Both the position numbers and the translations under genes were made by a program. Shown here piece by piece: positions 25,706 through 34,944 of a stretch of 64,000 bases of DNA (the first letter of the stretch is position 1; each line of letters opens with the position of its first letter). Location: NCBI GenBank assembly GCA_041399065.1, contig JAWKTN010000003.1, positions 186,001 through 250,000 of the forward strand, in the 5' to 3' direction. This DNA comes from JAGQPD01 sp020426865 (GTDB lineage: Bacteria > Planctomycetota > Planctomycetia > Pirellulales > Pirellulaceae). A model generated the notes under the pieces. That model searched no databases, was not told where the DNA came from, and worked only from the letters and a program-made list of their open reading frames with translations.

Positions 25706-26487
25706 TTTTCGGAGTTCGCGTCCGCAGGCGCCGGATCCCATTCCGACTCGCCAGGCAATTCAATCTCCAGGCCTCCCGCAGCGCCACTCCCGGCGTCGCT
25801 CCCGTCACCCTGCAGCGCTACGTCCACGATCCGCTTGACCTCGGCCGAAATACTGAACTCGATATCTTCGTCTGGCACATTCGCGTCATCCGCCAGACGG
25901 CGACATTCGGCGAGAAACTCTCGCAGTTCTTCGTCAGTCACGTGTTGCTTCAAGTTTAACCCGCCGTCCTCACGCCGGTTGGCAATCGGCTCCAATGCGG
26001 TCTCTACGTCGTTAATGTCGATCGAGTTGTCCATCACGCCGCGACAGACACGCTTGAGCGTCCGTTCGGCCTGCGTCTTCTCGTCGGCCTCCAACCCAGA
26101 GGAATCAAGGTATTTCGCGCGAACCGCCTCGACGACAGCCAAACTTATTAGCGGCGAATCAGCCAATTCGTTGAACGCGCGCTCCAGATCCGCTTGGTCG
26201 ATCTCGCCCGACTGGAATGCATTGTGCAGTCGGTCAACCTGGGCGATGATCGCCTGTTTTTCTTGTTCGGGCAATTCCGATTGATTCACGGCCGATACCA
26301 CGATCATTCTCGCTCCGCTGGCCATCAATTGCGAAGCGTTGCGCGTGACGTAGAAGATTACTCCGCCACAAATCAATAACCCAAGGAAACCCGTCACGCC
26401 ACAGCCGATCAGGCATGTGGGCCACATGCTTTTCTTGGTCGGGGGAGGTTCGGGTTGAAAGCCCGTATCGACAAAATCGCTGCTCAT
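25702..26487 (-). CDS. Hypothetical single-pass membrane protein with helical C-terminal region
   Basis: The 261-residue product has a proline-rich N-terminal segment (PEPPPTKKSMW), one transmembrane helix (LIGCGVTGFLGLLICGGVIFYV) at about residues 27-48, and a charged, mostly helical outer or cytoplasmic part with repeated leucine-acidic patterns (DRLHNAFQSGEIDQADLERA). The tail is glycine- and acid-rich. I do not recognise the family; planctomycetes encode many similar membrane-anchored proteins. Start ATG 26487 is preferred over GTG/ATG at 26496. It converges with gltD and overlaps its stop by four bases, with no terminator in between. Confidence 0.65.
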   Translation of the reverse strand: MSSDFVDTGFQPEPPPTKKSMWPTCLIGCGVTGFLGLLICGGVIFYVTRNASQLMASGARMIVVSAVNQSELPEQEKQAIIAQVDRLHNAFQSGEIDQADLERAFNELADSPLISLAVVEAVRAKYLDSSGLEADEKTQAERTLKRVCRGVMDNSIDINDVETALEPIANRREDGGLNLKQHVTDEELREFLAECRRLADDANVPDEDIEFSISAEVKRIVDVALQGDGSDAGSGAAGGLEIELPGESEWDPAPADANSEN

Positions 26488-26704
26488 AACGACCACTCCT
26501 CAACGTTTTCCCCGCCAAATAGACTGTGAACACATTCCAGATCGAAATGCAACGTACCAGATCGAAAAAAACTGGACAACGGCAGTCACATGCAGTCGGC
26601 TAGTCTTGCGGGTCGGCCTGCTAGTCGCTAAATAACAACGGGTGGCCAAACACAAGGCATTCCGAGACAAAGATTAATAGCAAAATACGTCATAGGTATC
26701 TGCA

Positions 26705-27733
26705 ATGAAAATCGGTTTAGTTGGCTACCAGGGTTCCGGAAAGAGTACCTTATTTGAATGGCTCACTGGCGTTACCGCCGACCCGGCCCAAGCTCACACG
26801 TCGCAAAACGCCATGGCCACGGTTCCCGAGCCGCGGGTCGCCCAATTGTGCGAGATCTATCATCCGAAAAAGATCACCATGGCAGCGCTGGAACTGGTCG
26901 ACACCCCAGGCCTGGCTCGTGATCACAGCGGCAACGCCGCGCGCTTGGCGTTGATTCGTGAAGCCGGTTGTCTCGTATTCGTCATCCCTGGTTTCGCCGG
27001 TCGTGATCCATTGACCGACCTGAACAGCTTCGCCGAAGACCTACTCATGGCCGACTTGGAAGTCGTCACCAATCGCGTCGAGCGATTGCGCGAGGCCTTG
27101 AAGAAACCGCGACCTAATCGCGGAGAGCAAGAAGTTGAACTCAAAGCAATCGACCCGATCCTCTCCCACCTGGAATCAGGACGACCGCTAACGGAAATGA
27201 CGCTCAATGAAGAACAGCAAAAGGCAATCCGCTCGTTCTGTTTACTTACCGAAAAACCGCGATTGGCCATCGTCAACGTTGCCGACGACGACACCGATCT
27301 TGCGAGATTTCAGTCGACGAGTACGGATTCACTTCCGATTATCGGCGTTCCAGTCGGTTTAGAAACAGAATTGCTGCGCATGGCACCGGAAGAACGCGAC
27401 GAGTTCCGTAACGAGATGGGAGGTGCAACCGTCGATCGCGATGCGTTAATTCGCTCGATCATGTCGGCGTCTGGTCAAATGCTCTTTTTTACCGCCGGTG
27501 AAAAGGAAGTCCGCACCTGGATGATTCGCAGGGGAGGCACGGCGCTGGAGGCAGCCGATGGGATCCATTCCGACTTGGCTCGTGGGTTCATTCGCGCTGA
27601 AGTGATGAATTGTGAGGATCTCGTCCGATTGGGAAGCGAACGCGAATTGAAAGCCGCCGGACTCGTTCGCCAGGAACCGAAGGACTACGTGATTCAAGAC
27701 GGCGACATCATCAACATCCGATTCAGTGTATAA
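26705..27733 (+). CDS. YchF/Obg-like GTPase with C-terminal TGS domain
   Basis: The 342-residue product begins with the P-loop VGYQGSGKSTLFEWLTG, then TVPEPR, the switch region LELVDTPGLARDHSGN (G3), a helical insertion, IVNVADDD at the nucleotide-specificity position, and a TGS-like C-terminus with LFFTAGEKEVRTWMIRRGGT and YVIQDGDIINIRF. This is the layout of YchF/Ola1 proteins, which hydrolyse GTP or ATP and associate with ribosomes. Where canonical YchF has NxxE the sequence has NVAD, so nucleotide specificity is uncertain. It is shorter and more divergent than the usual 363-residue YchF, so it may be a lineage-specific paralogue. Confidence 0.8.
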   Translation: MKIGLVGYQGSGKSTLFEWLTGVTADPAQAHTSQNAMATVPEPRVAQLCEIYHPKKITMAALELVDTPGLARDHSGNAARLALIREAGCLVFVIPGFAGRDPLTDLNSFAEDLLMADLEVVTNRVERLREALKKPRPNRGEQEVELKAIDPILSHLESGRPLTEMTLNEEQQKAIRSFCLLTEKPRLAIVNVADDDTDLARFQSTSTDSLPIIGVPVGLETELLRMAPEERDEFRNEMGGATVDRDALIRSIMSASGQMLFFTAGEKEVRTWMIRRGGTALEAADGIHSDLARGFIRAEVMNCEDLVRLGSERELKAAGLVRQEPKDYVIQDGDIINIRFSV

Positions 27734-28093
27734 CCCATCAAAATGGGGGGGTGAGCTTGGCGGACCGTTGGCTACGGGGGCCCTTTGTCCCGAAACGTGT
27801 GCAGAACACGCGACGCAAACAAATCTCGCATTGCCGCAACTCCTTATGGGACATTAGGTTGTGAGTGCGGGGCAGCAGCGGGACCAGTGTCATGTTCGCA
27901 CGGCGATTTGCCCGCCCACACGGATTGCTTTGACGATTTCTGTCAGCCAGAGGGGAACTTTCAGTTCGTGCTCGGGTCGTGCGTCAGGTCGTGCATCGGA
28001 TGGCAATGACCGGAAACGAGGTGGAGAAACACGGGTACGAGATTGGGAATTCTACGAGCGGATGGTAGAATCCACCTCTCAGGAGCCGCCAAT
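27734..28093. other. Spacer without a supported gene
   Basis: A weak hairpin (CCCAT-CAAA-ATGGG, 27734-27747) directly follows the GTPase stop. The remaining bases show no conserved reading frame. The ribosome binding site of the next gene, AGGAG near 28081, is at the right end. Confidence 0.45.
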
Positions 28094-29104
28094 ATGAAGC
28101 GTCAAATCCCTCTCCGTCGTCGCCACTTTAGAGGGTTTACATTCATCGAGCTGCTGATTGTGTTGGCGATCTCAGGTATGTTATTGGCCTTGATGATGTC
28201 GGCATTGGTGCAGGGTCGTGAGGCGGCACGGCGGGTGCAGTGCCAAAACAATTTGCGGCAGATAGGGACTGCGGCACAGGGTCACCTTACGAGTCATGGT
28301 ATTTTTCCCAGCGGGGGGTGGCCGGGTTGGGTTGGCGTGCAGAAGGGTGGCTTTGGTTCGTCCCAGCCGGGGGGATGGCTGTATAGTTCGCTGCCGTATT
28401 TGGCGGAAACGTCGCAATATGCGTTAGGGGGCGAGGAGACGGATGAGTCGCATCGTTTGATCGCACGCCGATTGGCCCAGCCGTTGAGTGTGGTGATCTG
28501 TCCATCACGTCGTGGGGTGCGGGCGTATCCGGTGGCTCACAACGATATGAATTGCGATTCGCCATTTCCGCTAAGGGGCAAATTGTTGATCACTGTGGCG
28601 GGGCGCGGCGACTATGCCGGTAGCATGGGCAGCCGATACTTCAATGTCATGGCAACGAGTGAAGGACTGTCAGTTCGTCCGGCGGAGAATCGCAGTTACA
28701 GCAACGGGATGTTTTTTATCCAAAGCGAGGTGAGTGATCGGCACGTAACGGACGGACTATCCAAAACCTATCTGGTGGGTGAAAAGTACCTTGATTCGGA
28801 GCAATATGAAACGGGCAACGGCAACGGGGACTGTGAATCGATGTATGCGGGGTTTGGATTATCGAATGCGCGGGCAGCGGGTAACAGCATCGTAGGCACG
28901 TCAAACAATTGGTTGCCAATGCGCGATGGTGTGGGCGGGAATGAACGTCTCGTGTTTGGAAGTGCGCATCCGACGTGCTGGTTTGTTGTGATGTGTGACG
29001 GGTCGGTCCGGGCGATTGGATATGACATTGACGAACAAACGCACCGTCAGCTTTCCGACCGCAATGACGGAGGCATGGGAAGCAAATCAGGGAGTTCGGA
29101 GTAA
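28094..29104 (+). CDS. DUF1559 pseudopilin-like secreted protein
   Basis: The 336-residue product starts at ATG 28094 behind AGGAG. The prepilin-like N-terminus is RGFTFIELLIVLAISGMLLA, followed by the family's ALVQGREAARRVQCQNNLRQ. It ends with VFGSAHPTCWFVVMCDGSVR and a glycine/serine-rich tail. The fold should be a pseudopilin helix with an outer beta domain. Function is not established. Only 99 bases separate it from the ECF sigma factor gene, which is followed by a kinase gene, so the three may be regulated together. Confidence 0.88.
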   Translation: MKRQIPLRRRHFRGFTFIELLIVLAISGMLLALMMSALVQGREAARRVQCQNNLRQIGTAAQGHLTSHGIFPSGGWPGWVGVQKGGFGSSQPGGWLYSSLPYLAETSQYALGGEETDESHRLIARRLAQPLSVVICPSRRGVRAYPVAHNDMNCDSPFPLRGKLLITVAGRGDYAGSMGSRYFNVMATSEGLSVRPAENRSYSNGMFFIQSEVSDRHVTDGLSKTYLVGEKYLDSEQYETGNGNGDCESMYAGFGLSNARAAGNSIVGTSNNWLPMRDGVGGNERLVFGSAHPTCWFVVMCDGSVRAIGYDIDEQTHRQLSDRNDGGMGSKSGSSE

Positions 29105-29203
29105 CACGACCGACATTGTGGTGCACGGCAGGTAGACAAATCCCGACGGGGGAGACGATGGTACAAGCGCGCTTTTCGCCCTGTTGGCCTGAGAGGTATG
29201 TGC

Positions 29204-29791
29204 ATGGTTGAGGAATTCAGCGAATTCAAAGAGCTCTTGGAGCTCGCGCGACAGGGTTCGGAGCCGGCATTGCGGCATTTGATTGAGCATTACGGCAGGC
29301 AGCTTCGGCGGGTCGTCCGACGACGGATCAGTACGCAGTTGCGGCGACGGCTGGAATCGGAAGATTTCGTCCAAATTGTCTGGGCAAGTTTCTTTCGCCA
29401 ACCGGATCGATTGGCAAACATTGAGGATCCATATCAGTTTCAGAACTTGTTGATGGGAATGTTGCAGACGAAGATTGCCAGTGCCTACTATCGCAACTAT
29501 TCGATGCAGAAGCGCGACATCCGTCGCGAAGAGTCGCTTGAGCAACGGCAGGCGATGGGAGAAGACAAGGCGGTGGTATCCGATGCGGCGACACCCAGCG
29601 AGATCGCTGTGGCGGTCGAGAGCTATGGGGAGATGATCCGACAGGGTTCGGCGGACGAACAGGCAATTCTACGCGGACGCTTGCATGGCATTTCAGTGCG
29701 CGAGATCCGCGAGTCGTTGGGGCTGACGTCACGCGCCTTCCGCCGCAAGCTAGGGGCGATCGCGGCGCGAATTCGACGGTCTGAGGATTAG
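29204..29791 (+). CDS. ECF-family RNA polymerase sigma factor
   Basis: The 195-residue product starts at ATG 29204, seven bases after GAGAGG; ATG 29198 is too close to that site. Region 2 includes LESEDFVQIVWASFFRQPDR, with the DxVQ-type helix that contacts the -10 element. Region 4 includes ILRGRLHGISVREIRESLGL followed by TSRAFRRKLGAI, the helix-turn-helix for the -35 element. The form is the planctomycete ECF group often encoded beside Ser/Thr kinases instead of anti-sigma factors. A kinase-TPR gene begins 31 bases downstream, so phosphorylation control is a reasonable inference. Confidence 0.88.
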   Translation: MVEEFSEFKELLELARQGSEPALRHLIEHYGRQLRRVVRRRISTQLRRRLESEDFVQIVWASFFRQPDRLANIEDPYQFQNLLMGMLQTKIASAYYRNYSMQKRDIRREESLEQRQAMGEDKAVVSDAATPSEIAVAVESYGEMIRQGSADEQAILRGRLHGISVREIRESLGLTSRAFRRKLGAIAARIRRSED

Positions 29792-29822
29792 GACACATCA
29801 TTGGACGAATGGGAAGTATGCC

Positions 29823-32057
29823 ATGAATAGACCAAGTGTAAGCGCGGACACTTGGCCCGAAATGTCAGGAAGCACTACCAACGTCGTGGCACAACTGCAT
29901 CGGCAAGCGTCCTGGGTCAAACAAAAGTGGCGTGACGAAGGGAATCCGAACGCCATCGAGTTCATACGACAGAATCCGGCATTCCGCGAACATCACTCTT
30001 TGTTGCTGGACCTTGCGTACGAAGAGTATTGCTTACTGGCAGGTGGCGGGACGCCGGTTGCTCTAGAAAGCTTCTGCAACAAGTTCCGGGAATATGACAG
30101 CCATTTTCGTCATTCGTTGGTGAAACTACTTAACGTCCACGACTGTTTTAGTCGGACCGCGGACGTGCCGTTTAATCCGTTATCGGTCAAATGGCCTCAA
30201 CCCGGTGACGATTTGCTAGGGTTTCAGATTCGTGAGTTGTTGGGATTTGGCACGTTCGCACGTGTCTATCTTTGCCATGAGCGTGCGGCTGGTGACCGGC
30301 AAGTCGTCGTGAAGATGGCGTATTGTGGCGAGAATGAAGGGAAGACACTGGGAAGTCTCAATCATCCCAATATTGTCCGCTTGAATTCCGTGGCAATCGA
30401 TCCGGCGACGAAGCTGACCTGTTTATGTATGCCATTCTTGGGACGAAACACGCTGTTTCACCTGTTGCATTACGCATTCCCCAATGGTCAGCGGCCAACC
30501 TCGGCGAGTGCCATTCTAAAAACAGCCCGGCGTGACTGGCAGCCCTTCGACTGTTACGTCACGGACGAGCACGTCGAGCAGATCGACTATCGAGGTCGGT
30601 ATGTGGACGCCATCCTCAAGATGTTCTGTGGATTGGCCGACGCGTTGTGGCACGCACACGGCAAGGGAATTGTCCACGGGGACATCAAGCCTTCGAACGT
30701 CTTGCTAACGTCCGAAGGACGAGCGCGGTTATTGGACTTCAACCTATCCCAGAATCGCCAATTGAACCTGGATGTTGTCGGCGGGACATTGCCGTACATG
30801 CCTCCCGAGCAATTGCGGCGGTATCGGGACTCGGGGGATCAGAAAGCTCCGCATGTCAATCACCGTGCTGACATATTCTCTTTTGGCGTCGCGTTGTATG
30901 AGATGCTCAGTGGCAAGCTCCCATTTGGCGGAATGGAATCCGGTGAGACAGCGGAGATGGCCTGTGCCAGATTGATGAAATCAATCCAACAGGGACCGCC
31001 AGACATCCGACGGTACGTACCGGAGCTCGACACACACACGGTACAACTCATTCGACATTGTTTGGCTTTCGAAGCGGCAGATCGCCCAGAGTCCATGCGT
31101 GTCGTGGCGGACGCGTTATCGATCAGCTGTCGACGGAGACACACTCTACAACGATGGACTCGGATCCATCGTCGATCGCTGCTCGCAGCCGGCGTCACTA
31201 CCCTCCTTGCCGCCGGTGCATACGGCACGCACCTGGCGCTACTCTCTCCGGTTGAGCAACGGTGGATGAAGGATGGAATCGATGCCTATCACAAGGGGAA
31301 CTTCGCCGCGGCCGAAGAGTGTTTCACCCACGCGCTGGAAAGCGGTCCCCAGATGTGGGACGCCTATTTTTATCGCGGACTCGCCAGACTGCATGACCCC
31401 CAGAAGTACACGGAGGCAGGCAACGACTTTCAATACGAAAACGAGCATCGTCGAACAGTACGGAGCCGAATCGGGCTGGCTCACGTTTGCATGTTGTGCA
31501 ATGACATGCCCCGAGCTTACAACTGGTACGCTTCCATTCCGAGCGACGAAATCGATCCGACTATTTTGTGGAATAACATGGCCTACTGCCGCTACCACGA
31601 CGGGGTGATTTCCCGAGAAAAAACCATTCAGATCCTCGAGCACCTTGACACAGCTGTGGCCGCAGGACCCAAACGATGGGAGCCCTATCACAATCGTTCC
31701 TTGTTTCAAATGAATAACGCGATTCCCGAATTCAACAGCATTGAGCAGGGAGTCGCCGATGCGGAACGAGCCATTACGTTGGAACCAAGCGATTGGCGAC
31801 CAAGGTACGTAGCCGCGATGCACATTGCCAAGTTGGTCGACAAACGTCCCGACCTGCTCGAACGTGGCATGGCATTGCTAACCGAGGCGTACAATAACGG
31901 AATCCCGGACGGCTTGCTACAGAACGGATTTTTGAAGAAAAAATTCGGGTCCCATCCCGAACTAATCAAACTGGCGAAGAACCCGAATCGCAACATTGTG
32001 GAACACAATTCACTTTGGGAATGGATTGATCCGCTCGTCGAGTATCAACCTCAATAG
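29823..32057 (+). CDS. Membrane Ser/Thr protein kinase with C-terminal TPR-like region
   Basis: The 744-residue product has an N-terminal helical region of about 130 residues, a kinase domain at about 135-435, one transmembrane helix near 451-472, and a roughly 270-residue TPR-like region after it (for example AYHKGNFAAAEECFTHALES). The glycine loop is LLGFGTFARVYL. The catalytic loop reads HGDIKPSNVLL, glycine instead of arginine in HRD, and the magnesium motif is DFN instead of DFG. The catalytic aspartate, lysine and asparagine are retained, so activity is possible. It follows the ECF sigma factor gene by 31 bases, matching the planctomycete sigma-kinase pairing in which the kinase replaces an anti-sigma factor. 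Confidence 0.88.
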   Translation: MNRPSVSADTWPEMSGSTTNVVAQLHRQASWVKQKWRDEGNPNAIEFIRQNPAFREHHSLLLDLAYEEYCLLAGGGTPVALESFCNKFREYDSHFRHSLVKLLNVHDCFSRTADVPFNPLSVKWPQPGDDLLGFQIRELLGFGTFARVYLCHERAAGDRQVVVKMAYCGENEGKTLGSLNHPNIVRLNSVAIDPATKLTCLCMPFLGRNTLFHLLHYAFPNGQRPTSASAILKTARRDWQPFDCYVTDEHVEQIDYRGRYVDAILKMFCGLADALWHAHGKGIVHGDIKPSNVLLTSEGRARLLDFNLSQNRQLNLDVVGGTLPYMPPEQLRRYRDSGDQKAPHVNHRADIFSFGVALYEMLSGKLPFGGMESGETAEMACARLMKSIQQGPPDIRRYVPELDTHTVQLIRHCLAFEAADRPESMRVVADALSISCRRRHTLQRWTRIHRRSLLAAGVTTLLAAGAYGTHLALLSPVEQRWMKDGIDAYHKGNFAAAEECFTHALESGPQMWDAYFYRGLARLHDPQKYTEAGNDFQYENEHRRTVRSRIGLAHVCMLCNDMPRAYNWYASIPSDEIDPTILWNNMAYCRYHDGVISREKTIQILEHLDTAVAAGPKRWEPYHNRSLFQMNNAIPEFNSIEQGVADAERAITLEPSDWRPRYVAAMHIAKLVDKRPDLLERGMALLTEAYNNGIPDGLLQNGFLKKKFGSHPELIKLAKNPNRNIVEHNSLWEWIDPLVEYQPQ

Positions 32058-32078
32058 CGGTGATCGCGCGGCATCCGC

Positions 32079-33569
32079 CTACACCGACTTGGAAGTCTGG
32101 CGAACGTTCTCTTCCAACTCGCCCGCCAAAAAGAACGATCCAGTGATACAGAGCAGACTTTGATCGCCGCACATCGATTCAGCGGTTTCCAGCGCCGCGG
32201 TGGCATCGGCCACAAGGATCAACTTGAGGTTTTCGTTTTCTTGCATGTGACGCTGGTGGCACTGGTGGGCCAACTCCCATAACGACCGGGGATCCTCACT
32301 GCGCGGATTGGAACGATATTTGGTGAGTACAATCGTGTCGGCTCGGGTGACAAGTTGTTCGAGCATACCTGCGGAATCCTTACCCCGCGTGGTACCGAAC
32401 AGTATCACGCGTTGGCGGCCAGGAAAATGGCAATCGAGGGTATCCAGCAGCGCCGCCATGGACGCAGCATTGTGAGCGGTGTCCAGGACGGTTAGCGGAC
32501 GGGTTCGAACGAGTTCAACGCGCGCACGATTCTGGGTGGTCCGGAGCCCTGCGCGGATGGCTTCGAGCATTTGCGCAGCGGAGACTCGATCGAAGCCCCT
32601 GGCATCGTACCACAGTTTTGTCGTCACGATTGCTAATGCCGCATTTCTGGCCTGATGAGCCCCCAGCATTTTTAGCGGGACATCAAGAAGCGATGGCAGG
32701 GGAGGCGAATCGCGGATTGCGGCAGATGATTGCGGGTGAAATGTCAGCGTGCCACCTTGCAGGTCCTCGAGCGCTGCCGCCGAATTCGCAAGATTGTCCA
32801 ATGCATGGGCACGGTAGGTAACTTCAAAGTCTCGATCAATGCAAAGCAACGGCGAACCCAACTGTTCCGCCCGTCGCGAAATCACGTCCGACGCAGGTCC
32901 GCTTCCGACCCCACTAATAACAGGTACTCCATGCTTGATGATTCCCGCCTTTTCGCCAGCAATCGCGGCAAGCGTATTCCCCAACTGCCGCATGTGGTCG
33001 AAACTGATACTGGTAATGACGGTTACAGAGGGGAGACAGACGTTAGTGGAATCGAGTCGTCCCCCGAGCCCCACTTCGATCACCGCCACATCGACCTGAT
33101 GTCGGCGGAACTGCAAAAACGCCATGGCGGTCAGAATTTCGAAATAGGTTGGGCCATTATCGGCGTCGGCAGCTGGCCACGGGTCTTGACCGTCCATGGC
33201 TTGAACATGCGGCGCGATGTCCCGGACAAGCTCGACAAACTCTGCCGAAGGACACGGTTGTCCGCAGGTGGCGATCCGTTCTTCCGGGACCAGCAGATGG
33301 GGAGAAGTATACAAACCTGTACGATATCCAGCCGCTCGCAACATACCTTCGATCAACACGCAAGTGGACCCTTTTCCTTTGCTACCAGCCACATGAATCA
33401 CATCAACATGGTGCTGCGGTTGGCCCACTCGACGGAGCAATTCCTGCATTCGGTCCAACTTCAGGTGGCTTTCCTGATAGGGAATCGTTGGGGTCCGTTC
33501 GTAGTCGATACGTCCCATCAGGAAGGCGACGGCGTCATCCCGATCGCGGATATCGAAGGTCCTGGGCAT
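32079..33569 (-). CDS. folC: Folylpolyglutamate synthase / dihydrofolate synthase
   Basis: The 496-residue Mur-ligase-family enzyme has the ATP-binding loop VIHVAGSKGKGSTCVLIEGM, the folate-binding region YTSPHLLVPEERI, VAVIEVGLGGRLDSTN, the metal-site stretch ITSISFDHMRQLGNTLAAIA, EKAGIIK, and a C-terminal domain with VLDTAHNAASM. It adds glutamate to dihydropteroate or folates using ATP in the cytoplasm. It is somewhat longer than the usual 420-450 residues, with an insertion between 225 and 285. It stands alone on the minus strand, convergent with the kinase-TPR gene. Confidence 0.93.
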   Translation of the reverse strand: MPRTFDIRDRDDAVAFLMGRIDYERTPTIPYQESHLKLDRMQELLRRVGQPQHHVDVIHVAGSKGKGSTCVLIEGMLRAAGYRTGLYTSPHLLVPEERIATCGQPCPSAEFVELVRDIAPHVQAMDGQDPWPAADADNGPTYFEILTAMAFLQFRRHQVDVAVIEVGLGGRLDSTNVCLPSVTVITSISFDHMRQLGNTLAAIAGEKAGIIKHGVPVISGVGSGPASDVISRRAEQLGSPLLCIDRDFEVTYRAHALDNLANSAAALEDLQGGTLTFHPQSSAAIRDSPPLPSLLDVPLKMLGAHQARNAALAIVTTKLWYDARGFDRVSAAQMLEAIRAGLRTTQNRARVELVRTRPLTVLDTAHNAASMAALLDTLDCHFPGRQRVILFGTTRGKDSAGMLEQLVTRADTIVLTKYRSNPRSEDPRSLWELAHQCHQRHMQENENLKLILVADATAALETAESMCGDQSLLCITGSFFLAGELEENVRQTSKSV

Positions 33570-33942
33570 AAATGGGTTCGCCTTTGCGACGGGAGGGTGA
33601 ACTGGCAGCGCCGTTGCAACAAGTGGTTAGGCCTTTTATAGTAGGTTTTTTCCGTTTTTAGGCACAGAGGCGAGACAGCGGGAGGGTCCCGCGAGCAGCG
33701 AATACCACATGGAAGCAGATCCTGCGGAACGGTTCGCTGGGGCGAGGGCGAATCCCCCTTGTTTCCGGTATGTTAGATAGCAATTGCCCTTCCGTATTTG
33801 CTCGCCAATCGTAAGAGAGACGCGAAGAAAAGCAAGTGGCGATAGCGGCACAGATACCGACACCGATAAAAACAGCGGGCATAATTACAGGCATACTTTT
33901 CGGCAACGTCCGGACCGGATAAGCGCATCAACGGAGCCAGTG
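33570..33942. other. Divergent spacer between folC and the ABC transporter operon
   Basis: This 373-base region separates two divergent transcripts. I see no conserved gene; the plus-strand frame that continues upstream of the ATPase start is rich in DT/TD runs and does not look coding. A small hairpin CGGGAGGGTCCCG lies near 33680. It should hold both promoters. Confidence 0.45.
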
Positions 33943-34854
33943 ATGGTAACAAATAGCGGGAGCACGACATCGGGGGCAAGCACCGGCGAGGTAGTGATCG
34001 AGACACGCAACCTCAGCAAGATCTATCGGGATTTCTGGGGTCGCCAGAAGGTGCGGGCGCTCAAGTCACTCGACATGGAGGTACGGCGGGGAGAGATTTT
34101 CGGTCTGCTTGGCCCCAATGGTTCAGGAAAATCGACGACGATCAAGCTGATTCTCGGGCTGCTGTTCCCGACGAGCGGGGAAGCGTTAGTGTTTGGATAC
34201 GATTCGACGAACGTCGTGAAAAACGAGCGGATTGGTTTCTTGCCGGAGGAGAGCTATCTTTACAAGTTCCTCAACGCCGAGGAGACGCTCGACTTTTACG
34301 GCCGTCTATTCGACATGTCCCCCGAGAAGCGTCGGCAGCGGACGCAGGAATTGATCGAGATGGTCGGGCTTGGTTGGGCAAAGCGCCGTCAGTTGAAAGA
34401 GTATTCGAAGGGGATGACCCGCCGCATCGGTCTGGCGCAGGCCCTGATCAATGACCCTGAGCTGATTATTCTCGATGAACCGACGACGGGGCTGGATCCG
34501 ATCGGCACCCGTGAGATGAAGGACCTGATCCTCAAGCTTCGCGATGAAGGCAAGACGGTTCTGATGTGTAGCCACCTGCTGGCCGATGTGCAAGACGTTT
34601 GCGATCGCATCGCGATTCTGCATCAAGGAGAGTTGAAGGAAATGGGGCGTGTCGACAGTTTGTTGCAAGTGACCGACGTCACGCAGATTCGCACCCAGGG
34701 GCTTTCCGAAGAAGCTCAACGCGAAATCCGGGAAATCATCAACAAACACGGCGGCAACTTATTGGCAGTCGACAATCCAACCACGACATTGGAAGACTTG
34801 TTCCTGAGCATCGTCAAGGACAGCGAAGCACGACCCGGCCGCCGCGCGCGATAG
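33943..34854 (+). CDS. ABC transporter ATP-binding protein
   Basis: The 303-residue ATPase starts at ATG 33943 behind a weak GGAG. It has Walker A GLLGPNGSGKSTTIKL, the signature YSKGMTRRIGLAQAL, Walker B LIILDEPTTGLDP and the H-loop MCSHLLADV. A short serine/threonine-rich N-terminus precedes the domain, and the C-terminal extension of about 60 residues is like that of ABC-2 exporters. The ATPase drives the membrane protein encoded next, and the operon continues with a membrane-anchored protein. The substrate is unknown; ABC-2 systems of this type move polysaccharides, lipids, drugs or proteins. Confidence 0.92.
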   Translation: MVTNSGSTTSGASTGEVVIETRNLSKIYRDFWGRQKVRALKSLDMEVRRGEIFGLLGPNGSGKSTTIKLILGLLFPTSGEALVFGYDSTNVVKNERIGFLPEESYLYKFLNAEETLDFYGRLFDMSPEKRRQRTQELIEMVGLGWAKRRQLKEYSKGMTRRIGLAQALINDPELIILDEPTTGLDPIGTREMKDLILKLRDEGKTVLMCSHLLADVQDVCDRIAILHQGELKEMGRVDSLLQVTDVTQIRTQGLSEEAQREIREIINKHGGNLLAVDNPTTTLEDLFLSIVKDSEARPGRRAR

Positions 34855-34944
34855 TCCACCCTTGAACGAACGCTCGGCTTTCTCCTTCCGTCAAGCAACG
34901 AAAGACACTGATCAGCATTAGGGCTGGAACGGATAGACGCGAAT

